Source: Holosporales bacterium (lineage in GTDB: Bacteria; Pseudomonadota; Alphaproteobacteria; BNTO01). From it: DNA of 15,635 nt. The number at the start of each line of letters is the position of its first letter. The stretch's first letter is position 1. The DNA lies in NCBI GenBank assembly GCA_031257795.1, contig JAIRNW010000001.1, positions 1 to 15,635 on the forward strand, read 5' to 3'. The translations under genes and the position numbers were made by a program. This document shows, piece by piece, positions 1-7,100 of this stretch. Below the pieces are notes generated by a model. The model searched no databases. It was not told where the DNA came from and was given only the letters and a program-made list of their open reading frames with translations.

Positions 1-118
1 CAGAATTTTGGGAAGGAGACACGGAGCACAGAAGCGGAGCGTACTTAGATGTACGTGAGCATTCGAGCACCGGATCGACGTACCCAAAAACTGATTTTGA
101 AGGTTTCGAAAGAGGTCC
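1..118 (-). mobile_element. Miniature inverted-repeat element family A, copy 1 (truncated by window edge)
   Basis: This segment is the reverse complement of the complete 143-bp element at 3917-4059, with the same order of internal blocks. Its inner-facing terminus at 91-118 matches the 28-bp terminal repeat of the complete copy. The other terminus is cut by the window start: only its last three bases (CAG) are visible at 1-3. The flank next to the terminus is AAT, which fits the ANT target pattern seen at the other copies, but the partner duplication lies outside the window. There is no coding capacity. It sits downstream of serC, in inverted orientation to copy 2 on the other side of that gene. 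Confidence 0.85.
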
Positions 119-149
119 AATTTAAATCTTATGTCAACGGGTTCTCAGG
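119..149 (-). repeat. Outer palindromic repeat, isolated arm
   Basis: The block beginning AATTTAAATCTTATG and ending near CGGGTTCT is the reverse complement of the left arm of the composite repeats at 3832 and 14472. Copy 1 of the miniature element appears to have inserted into this arm, because its terminus abuts AATTTAAATC directly. The arm ends 26 nt before the serC stop codon. Confidence 0.7.
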
Positions 150-175
150 CCACAGCATCATGCATCGTATCTGAA

Positions 176-1336
176 CTATTGAGAAACGGGACAAAAGAGC
201 TCAATCCCACGTTCTATCCAAGGCAATAATTTCTGAATATCGTCCGGCTCAATTGTTGGCCCAAGCCAAATGCGCAGCGCTGGCACAGATTTTTTGTGGT
301 TGAGAATATCCTCGGCCACTGTATTTTCGCGCAAAAAATCCGCAATATTCTGGAGTTTTGCCCAATCTGCAAGGTCCTCGCGGTTGTCCCAGGCCCCATT
401 CCGCGTCAAAACTTGTAGGCAGGCCACGTTTTTGCTCCTAATCGATTCGTCTTGAACAAGAAACCTAACGGACTCTGTTCTTGCGACCCAACGCGCCACA
501 ATCTCATAATTTGCGCGGGTTCTCTTTATTAGTTGCTCCCTCCCTCCGATTTTTTCACTCCAAGTCAACGCAGAGAGTATGTCCTCAATGCCAAGAAGAG
601 ATACTGTGTTTGGCGTGTAGCCATTGAAGAAGTCCATGTCCACCGTGCCGTCCTCTGCCTTCCTCGGCAAGCGTAGCAAGCGCGGAAGTGGGTGTGAGGT
701 GGCGGGGTGGCGCACTCTTGCTAGACAGCGCTCGTTCATGACGACCGCGCCAATTCCGGCCTCTCCACCGACTCCTTTTTGGAAGGGAAAGGCGACGGCG
801 TCCAGGAGGGCCCACTGGATGTTCGTGCAAAACACGGCTGATGTGACGTCACAGATGGAAAGCCCTTCGCGGTGCTCTAGCCATCTGACGTCGGATACGT
901 TGGAGCCGGTTGTTGTTTCGGAAAGGACGAAAACGCAGTCATGGGACCGATCATATTGGTTGAAGTCTGGGTTTTCTCCGGGCGCGGCAGTGAAGACACG
1001 AGCGCCAGCTATTTTTAGTTCGTTGACAATGTCATGAGACCATAAATTACCGAAAAAACCAGCCGAAAATATGTCTATTGGGCGAGATTCCAATAGGTTC
1101 CACAACAAAAACTCGAAGGCCCCTGTCCCCCCTCCGTTAACAAGCGCGATGTGGTGTGTTCTTGGGATTTGCAGTATTGAGCGAGTTAGGGCGATGACTT
1201 CTTGTATTCGCTTTAGCCCTGCCGGCCCGCGGTGTGAACGCCCGACGGTGCACGTGTCTAAATTGGGAAGGGCCCACTGCGGGTGCTTTTTCGACGGCCC
1301 AGAGCCAAACCTTGTGTCTTTTGGTTTTTCTAACAT
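176..1336 (-). CDS. serC: Phosphoserine aminotransferase (SerC, alphaproteobacterial subfamily)
   Basis: SerC is a cytosolic PLP enzyme that transaminates 3-phosphohydroxypyruvate with glutamate in serine synthesis, and also serves the PLP pathway. The 386-residue product has the family's layout: an N-terminal FGSGPSKKHPQW substrate loop (10-21), VGRSHRGPAG (31-40), TTTG (141-144), ICDVTSAVF (161-169) with D163 placed to contact the cofactor ring, and FPFQKGVGGEAG (183-194), where K187 should form the Schiff base. The length and the QKGVGGE motif match the alphaproteobacterial form rather than the E. coli type. The ATG start is the first in frame and yields the expected N-terminus, although no strong Shine-Dalgarno is visible. 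The gene stands alone, bounded by inverted dispersed repeats, with no serA or serB neighbour here. All key residues are present, so I expect an active enzyme. Confidence 0.93.
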   Translation of the reverse strand: MLEKPKDTRFGSGPSKKHPQWALPNLDTCTVGRSHRGPAGLKRIQEVIALTRSILQIPRTHHIALVNGGGTGAFEFLLWNLLESRPIDIFSAGFFGNLWSHDIVNELKIAGARVFTAAPGENPDFNQYDRSHDCVFVLSETTTGSNVSDVRWLEHREGLSICDVTSAVFCTNIQWALLDAVAFPFQKGVGGEAGIGAVVMNERCLARVRHPATSHPLPRLLRLPRKAEDGTVDMDFFNGYTPNTVSLLGIEDILSALTWSEKIGGREQLIKRTRANYEIVARWVARTESVRFLVQDESIRSKNVACLQVLTRNGAWDNREDLADWAKLQNIADFLRENTVAEDILNHKKSVPALRIWLGPTIEPDDIQKLLPWIERGIELFCPVSQ

Positions 1337-1412
1337 GTTCTAAGCACAGACATTGCGTTCATATCAAGTATGACTTTATCAGCCTTCCACCAATGTTAGG
1401 AGCTTTTTCAAT

Positions 1413-1571
1413 GGACCTCTTTCCAAACTCTTCAAAATCAGTTTTTGGGTACGTCGATCCGGTGCTCGAATGCTCACGTACATCTAAGTACGCTCAGCCT
1501 CTACACTCCGCCTCTGCGCTCCGTTTCTCCTGAAAAATCCTCAATTCAAATCTTATATCAACGGGTTCTAA
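1413..1571 (+). repeat. Chimeric copy 2: family A element joined to outer palindromic repeat
   Basis: It begins with the family A terminus (GGACCTCTTTCC, two blocks diverged) preceded by AAT, follows the element body to about 1491, then switches into the outer repeat (TCTCCTGAAAAATCCTCAAT at about 1527-1546, then an arm ending CGGGTTCT). The right 28-bp terminus is missing, so this copy is unlikely to be mobile. The switch lies in a CTCCGYTTCTGYGCTCC-like segment common to both repeat types, which suggests recombination between them. Together with the promoter at 1612 it accounts for the whole gap 1337-1651 between the divergent serC and acidic-protein genes; 1337-1412 shows nothing else recognisable. 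Confidence 0.75.
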
Positions 1572-1611
1572 GATTTATAAATGAAATCTACTGTCTAGAG
1601 GTTTGTTGATA

Positions 1612-1617
1612 TATAAT
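1612..1617 (+). promoter_or_regulatory. Likely -10 box for the acidic-protein/ftsY operon
   Basis: A perfect TATAAT stands 34 nt before the start codon at 1652, between the chimeric repeat and the first gene. It would give a leader of roughly 28 nt carrying the AGG at 1644-1646. No good -35 is present at 17-18 nt spacing, so an activator or another upstream determinant may be needed. Confidence 0.5.
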
Positions 1618-1651
1618 CTTGCAAGGGTAGTTTTCATTTCTTTAGGTACGC

Positions 1652-2038
1652 ATGATACAGTTTCAAAAATTAGTGGAGTTTCGTTCCGCAGCGACCAGCG
1701 CTCTGCCAGTCTGTTTGCATGATTCGCAACAAGGCGCCGTGGTGCGCCTTAGATTAGCCGGCGTTGAGGAGGAAGCGGTTGTTGGTGAATTCGCTTTGGT
1801 GAATGGCTTTCAGCAAACGATATTGCAAGAAATGTTGTCGAAAGACGTAGACGAGGACGAAGACGACGATTGGGATGATGACGAGGATGAATGCGACTTC
1901 GACGAAGAAAATGACGACGGCGAAGACGATGACGACGGCGAAGACGATGACGACGATGAAATAGACGATTTTGATGAAGAAGACGAAGACTTCGACGACG
2001 ATGATGAAGACACTTTTGACGATGATGATGACGAATAG
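1652..2038 (+). CDS. Small protein with a long Asp/Glu tail, immediately upstream of ftsY
   Basis: This 128-residue product is not recognised. Residues 1-64 have ordinary composition and look like a small beta/alpha fold (VVRLRLAGVEEEAVVGEFAL at 30-49, then a helix to about 64). Residues 65-128 are almost entirely Asp and Glu with a few aromatic or small residues. An 18-bp tandem duplication (1913-1930 and 1931-1948) lies in the tail. A -10 box and an AGG before the ATG support expression. The ftsY start follows 34 nt after the stop, so the two genes are probably cotranscribed. Known background: E. coli FtsY carries an acidic N-terminal A domain, which the FtsY here lacks; a separate acidic partner is my inference. 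It could instead be a cation-binding or nucleic-acid-mimic protein. Confidence 0.72.
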   Translation: MIQFQKLVEFRSAATSALPVCLHDSQQGAVVRLRLAGVEEEAVVGEFALVNGFQQTILQEMLSKDVDEDEDDDWDDDEDECDFDEENDDGEDDDDGEDDDDDEIDDFDEEDEDFDDDDEDTFDDDDDE

Positions 2039-2072
2039 GCCATGCTAGACATTTTTTGAGAGGTACATATAA

Positions 2073-3110
2073 ATGCAACCGGCCTCGTGGCTTAGTAAAT
2101 TAACGAAGGCTCTGAAAAAATCGGCTAACTCGATAGGCGAAGGCCTGTCTAGCGTGTTTTCCTCGCAGACGACAAAAAGCCTGAGCCAGGAACAGGTGGA
2201 AGAGATTCAGGATGTTTTGATTCAAAATGATGTCAGCTTTCGAGTTGCTGAGTTTATTTGCAAAGATTTGCTCAGCAAGAAGGTTACAAGTATTGATGAA
2301 GCAAAAGCTTTTTTGTCGGCTAAAATCCTGGAGATTCTTGCTCCGTACACCGTGCCGTTTTACGAAAAGTTTCTGTCTGAGCTCAGCCAGCAACCGGACT
2401 CCGCCGAAAGCGCTCCTGCCAACTCCACTGCCGGAAGCACCCCTCCCCATGTAGAAAGTGCTCCTACACACCAGTCGCAGCCGTCAACCTGCACGATCGT
2501 CATGATTGGTGTGAATGGAAGCGGAAAAACAACAACTATTGCCAAATTGTCTCATGCGCTGCTGAAAAGTGGCTTGTCTGTGGAGTGGGCAGCTTGCGAT
2601 ACATTCAGGGCGGCAGCCGTGGAGCAGATGCAAGTTTGGGCGGATAGGTTAGGAATTTTTACATACGTTGGAGAAAAATCGCCAACCACCAGCAGCAAGC
2701 AAGACCCATCCGCACGGGCCTTCCGCGCATACCGGGAGGCTAAAGAAAAGGGGACTGACGTGCTATTCATAGACACGGCCGGCCGCCTACAAAACAACAC
2801 GCAGCTCATGCAGGAACTCGCCAAAATCGTGAGAACCGTGCAGAAAGTTAGCAATGCGTGTAGATATGTGTTAGTGCTAGACGGAGTTGTTGGGCAAAAT
2901 GCGTTGGCTCAAGTGGAAATGTTTGGAAAAGTGGCGCCTATCACGGATTTGATCGTGACGAAACTGGATGGTATGGCCAAAGCCGGGTTCATCATTGAAA
3001 TATGCAAGTCATTCAAGTTGAATATATCAGCGATCGGCATCGGAGAAAATCTTGAAGACCTTGGAAGCTTAGATCCAGACTTTTTTGCAAAATCAATTCT
3101 TGGAGCGTGA
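2073..3110 (+). CDS. ftsY: Signal recognition particle receptor FtsY
   Basis: FtsY is the membrane-associated SRP receptor GTPase that pairs with Ffh to deliver nascent inner-membrane proteins to the translocon. The 345-residue product has an N-terminal amphipathic start (WLSKLTKALKKSA, 6-18) and an N domain to about 100. A Ser/Thr/Pro/Ala-rich linker follows (about 105-140), longer than I expect there, then the G domain. G motifs: GVNGSGKTTT (146-155), DTFRAAAVEQ (176-185), DTAGR (234-238) and TKLD (296-299). Two conserved loops deviate: DGVVGQNA (270-277) in place of the usual DA(S/T)TGQNA, and GMAKAG (300-305) in place of GTAKGG. There is no acidic A domain. GAGAGG at 2058-2063, 9 nt before the ATG, is a good ribosome binding site and fixes the start. 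Confidence 0.97.
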   Translation: MQPASWLSKLTKALKKSANSIGEGLSSVFSSQTTKSLSQEQVEEIQDVLIQNDVSFRVAEFICKDLLSKKVTSIDEAKAFLSAKILEILAPYTVPFYEKFLSELSQQPDSAESAPANSTAGSTPPHVESAPTHQSQPSTCTIVMIGVNGSGKTTTIAKLSHALLKSGLSVEWAACDTFRAAAVEQMQVWADRLGIFTYVGEKSPTTSSKQDPSARAFRAYREAKEKGTDVLFIDTAGRLQNNTQLMQELAKIVRTVQKVSNACRYVLVLDGVVGQNALAQVEMFGKVAPITDLIVTKLDGMAKAGFIIEICKSFKLNISAIGIGENLEDLGSLDPDFFAKSILGA

Positions 3111-3114
3111 AAAG

Positions 3115-3849
3115 GTGGTGTGGAAGCAGGTTTTTAAGACAGCGTGCTTTTGGTGTCTCTCGGTTTTATGGAGAGCGGCCGCTTTTGTTATTTCACAAAC
3201 GCTTTTTTTGCTCGGCGACACGATCTCGTACTTGCGTTCGTTTAGGTTTGGTCCCCGTGCACAAAAGAGCGAGTCGGGGGCGACACCAGATGAGGCATTA
3301 AATGAAGGGAGTGAGCCAGCCGATCCATCACTCGATTGCTGTACATTTAGTCCAACCACGCCCACGCACAACGAATTTCTGCCTCGCAGTTCTTTTTGCG
3401 GCTCTGGCTACATTTTTCTTCCGTTCCTATTTGACAGCTTAATCATATTTTTTTCTATTCCAATCACAGCGTTTTTTCTCGAGGATGACTTCGCCAACTA
3501 CTCTTCTGGGTTTTTGATAAAAAACATGTTCGTTTTCTTGTTAGTATCATTTAGTTGCTTCTTACTTTTGCGCACATACTCACACTATGACGACGCCAGC
3601 CTAGTGCGCGATTCAAAAATCGAAACATTCATCAACTTTTTCGATTGTAGAAGAGCAATCTCGCCGCTTTTCGTTGCAATAATCGTGGCAACAATCCTCT
3701 TCTCGCCATTAGTCTTTTTGCTTGGGCAGCTGGAAAAAATTACGCTTAGCACAATAATATGGAACATATTCACTTGTCTTATTCTGATAGCGATCGTAAG
3801 GAAGACGATTGTGTCCCTTTGCGCACACGTTAAGAACCTGTTGACATAA
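3115..3849 (+). CDS. Unrecognised multi-pass membrane protein coupled to ftsY
   Basis: I chose the GTG at 3115, which gives 244 residues: TTGGAG at 3100-3105 sits 9 nt upstream and the GTG follows the ftsY stop by 4 nt. TTG codons in frame at 3085 and 3100 are alternatives that would overlap ftsY. The protein has about five hydrophobic segments: one near the N-terminus (roughly 10-38), then after a hydrophilic, Cys-containing stretch a cluster of four (containing PFLFDSLIIFFSIPITAFF, MFVFLLVSFSCFLLL, SPLFVAIIVATILFSPLVF and IIWNIFTCLILIAIV). No family is recognised; it does not resemble the YciB septation protein often found after ftsY. Coupling to ftsY suggests a membrane-biogenesis role, which is inference only. 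The final residues NLLT and the TAA come from the arm of the repeat starting at 3832. Confidence 0.8.
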   Translation: MVWKQVFKTACFWCLSVLWRAAAFVISQTLFLLGDTISYLRSFRFGPRAQKSESGATPDEALNEGSEPADPSLDCCTFSPTTPTHNEFLPRSSFCGSGYIFLPFLFDSLIIFFSIPITAFFLEDDFANYSSGFLIKNMFVFLLVSFSCFLLLRTYSHYDDASLVRDSKIETFINFFDCRRAISPLFVAIIVATILFSPLVFLLGQLEKITLSTIIWNIFTCLILIAIVRKTIVSLCAHVKNLLT

Positions 3850-4117
3850 GATTTAAATTGAGGGTTTTTCAGGAGAAGCGGAGCGCAGAAACGGAGAGTT
3901 CTAAACGTACATGAGTGGACCTCTTTCGAAACCTTCAAAATCAGTTTTTGGGTACGCCGATCCGGTGTTCGAATGCTCACGTACATCTAAGTACGCTCCG
4001 CTTCTGTGCTCCGTGTCTCCTTCCCAAAATTCTGATTTTGAAGGTTTCGAAAGAGGTCCAGTTTCGAACCGGATTCGACGCAGAAAAGACCAATTTAAAT
4101 CATTATGCCAACTGGGT
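3832..4117. repeat. Outer palindromic repeat, copy split by a family A insertion
   Basis: The ends are inverted relatives of each other: the left reads AGAACCTGTTGACATAAGAT and the right, reversed, reads GACCCAGTTGGCATAATGAT; both then run into TTAAATTG. Removing 3917-4062 leaves a sequence that aligns with the uninterrupted copy at 14472-14611. The repeat lies between convergent genes and reaches into both: it supplies the C-terminus and stop of the membrane protein on the left and the last seven residues plus stop of the giant protein on the right. It fills the whole gap 3850-4094. Confidence 0.85.
3917..4059 (+). mobile_element. Family A miniature inverted-repeat element (143 bp), complete copy with target duplication
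   Basis: The termini at 3917-3944 and 4032-4059 are perfect 28-bp inverted repeats, beginning GGACCTCTTTCGAAACC on each strand, and the symmetry continues imperfectly inward. The element is bounded by AGT on both sides (3914-3916 and 4060-4062), a 3-bp target duplication. The empty site is visible at 14551-14560, where ATGAGT is followed directly by TGCGAACCGG. There is no open frame for a transposase. The same terminal sequence lies beside an IS5-family transposase fragment at 15301, so that IS type is the probable source of the mobilising enzyme. ANT targets of 3 bp are known for the ISL2 group of IS5. Confidence 0.92.
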
Positions 4118-7100
4118 CTTCCATCGGTTTTGCGTGAATCCCGGTCCTCACACAACAATCTATATTCAACCCCGGCACAAAAGCCCTAGCAATTTTGCTT
4201 AGGTCCCTAAGTGAGTTGTCATTACGAATGATCGCGCTCTTTAACCACTCAACCGGACTATCAAAGCTGGGCATGGTGAATTGGCTGATTTGTTCTTCAA
4301 TAAAATTTCTATACCAAAAATCAAAAATCCGTTCATCCACCTGCTCAACAAAAAGCTGTGTTGCAATCCCAGTTTCTTTAAGTGAATAGCTAATATCCTT
4401 CAACAAATCCCTTGCACGCGGCAAATCTTCAGCGCACGGGATCGTCGCCTCAAAAACGTTGTCCCCCAAATTAGAGAAGCTTTCGGAAAGAATGAGCAAT
4501 TTCTCTCCCAAATCTTTAAGAGCAGAAGTGATCGCCGTTGGTAAAATCACGATCGATTCGCTTTTGTACAACGAAACCATCTCTTTGAGAGCGCGAGCAG
4601 CGTCCGCCATTTTAGAGAGGCAAGCCAAATTATCGCCTTGCTGCAAAGCAACTTCTTCCACGCCTAAAGCCGCCGCAACCTCACGTAAATGCATCTCCAA
4701 ATCCCTTATGCATGGCTGTTTAGCTTTGGACGTTATGAAAAAGGCCTCCAATTGTTGCACTGCCCCACTAATTCCAAGCAAAACATCGCCGATGGATAAA
4801 AGAGAACCCAAAAGGCTGTTGGCCTCCGCTGTCCCGCCGCTTGGCGCGTTGATGACCTTTTCATGTTCTGTTCCGCAACGCCAAATCTCCCCTAATAATT
4901 GCTGAAGGCTTGTGTTCACAAAATATTCACAAAACACACATATTCCATCCAACACTTCAAACTTTTCCTGGGAACACAAAGCTTTGGTTTGAAAAATATC
5001 TATTATTTTTTGAACATAATAGGCAATAAGCGAGAACAATTCCGACATTCCACTAAGACAACTTTGCTCTTCTACTGGAAAATCATTAAACAAACAGAAT
5101 TTTCCATCATTAAAGATGCTCACTATTTCTTGAGAGACTACCGCTAAATCCTGGCAAGAGCTCATGATTCTAGACAACGCCGTTGTTCCTAAGCCATTAC
5201 AGATCGGCAAAATAATTTCGGAATCAACGATGTTTTCACAATATTCGGCAATTGCTTGCAGAGATTCCGCAACTGACCGCACGCTTTTTTCGAATGGTAG
5301 GACTGTGTAAGAAGGCTGACAGTAATATCCCAAGTGGTGCGCAGGATTGTCCCGTTGGGATGAATGATAATCCAAGCCGTCATAATCATAAAAAGAATTT
5401 TCCTCGCAGCACGTGTGCGGGCAAGTGCCTGGCGTACACGAACATAGCGTTCCTATGTGCTCAGACACAATCCTATCTAGCACATTAATCAACTCGATTG
5501 CCTGCCACAAAGACTCCTCGCACAAAACATGCTTACAGACAATCCGCGACTTGTCCGCAACACTATCAAAAGTAGCAATAGTATCAAACAACGTCTCGCT
5601 ATTTGTAATTTTCTTATAATGATCAAGATAATTCACACTGAGATTTGTCTTCATGAGCTCGCAAAAATCTCCAAGCTTATCTGCAACGCGCAGCAATAAA
5701 TCATTGGTTTTTGCTCGGTCATGCAAAATATCATCCTCAGGAATTTTTACAATGCTCTCTTTAAGCCTGCTGAACACCGCGGCTGCCGAGCTAACTAAGG
5801 CAAGGAACTTCCCAACACACCCAGTTTTTATATCCTCATACAAAGTGCTGGTGTACCATGCGATATCGCTGAGGTTCACAATATCAATCGGATTAATGGA
5901 GGACGCGATGCTTTTCGGAAGGCTGACGTTTTTGCACACATCACGCAAAGCCGCGCTCGCCCCGGCTATCTCCTCGCAGCTATACACGAGCCACCAGTCT
6001 GTGGTGTTTCCCCTCGTATCAGAAATAAATTGCCAAAAGTACAACCAAAAATCAGCCATTCCCCGCAAAGACTCGTTCATCTCGTAGAACATTTGTTGAA
6101 AATTCCCAACAGATGGATCCACGGCAACGCCTTCCCCAGCCCCTATCGGAACTAACAATGCGTTGAGCGCGGCTATGGCATCAGAGGAGAGTTCCGCTTG
6201 TTCCGGCTTCCCATGACACCACTCGTCAATTTCTTCAGGAGAGATCTTTTGTCTTAAAAGAAAAACGACTGAATCGAGCTGCGTAAACAGCATACAAATA
6301 TCTTTGCTCGTAGAAAAAATGCTCTTCAGCATACTAATCACATTTTCAGAAAAGGCAGGGTCGCTGGCAAATTGCTCAACATCCTTCGAGATCGCGCGCG
6401 TTTTGCCGGCTAGCGACGTGATGATCTCTCTAAAAGCAGGCACGAGCTGCAACTTCGCAGCGATGGAAGACGTAATGTTTGATGATGTATTTGTTGCAAT
6501 CGAGCTGATTTGCCGCAGTGTGCCGATCACTAAGCCCAAATTGTCGGCAAAACTTGAGTAAAAATCATCCTTCATAAGCACATGAAAAAGATCTGCTTTG
6601 CTTATCAGGGCAACTAAGCTTTCTTGAAAGACCTGCAACGGAACATCCGCGCAATTGGGACAATAGTCAGTCAGATTACGTTGCAGAAAGGGGTACAAAT
6701 GCTCCAGCGAGGAGGAAATCTCGGCGATTTCGTCGAAGCTCCAGCCGTAGGAAGGCGGGATATTTATAACGTCTGCCAACTTGTGGATCGCTACGGAGAG
6801 GTCGAACAATAGCATAGGGAAGAGAGCACAGCCGACTCGACCAAGCGCTGGCGCCAAAGGGAGGTTGCCGTAGTTTTGCGATAGAAAGCTGTCGTCCTCA
6901 CCTTGCGTCCCTTCAATCCCGCACATTGCGGCATAATATACATCCTTAAGCAATGCTTCGACTGTACTCAGTTTTTGGCCGCCTACGAAACACTTTGGGG
7001 AAGAGCTTTCCACGCCCGCTTGCGCTGCTTCAGTTAAGGATGCTGTTAAAAAATCATCAAGGTTCCGTATAGCGCGCGAAAGCTGTCTTAAAATATCCTC

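Noticed and set aside
1749..2078. Minus-strand frames rich in Ser or in Arg/His opposite the acidic gene
   Set aside because: They are the complement of GAY/GAR codon runs, which read as Ser, Arg or His repeats in other frames; no ribosome binding site or domain supports them.
3901..4202. Overlapping short frames on both strands within the repeat at 3832-4117
   Set aside because: They encode translated inverted repeat sequence only; similar peptides appear from other repeat copies, with no start signals.
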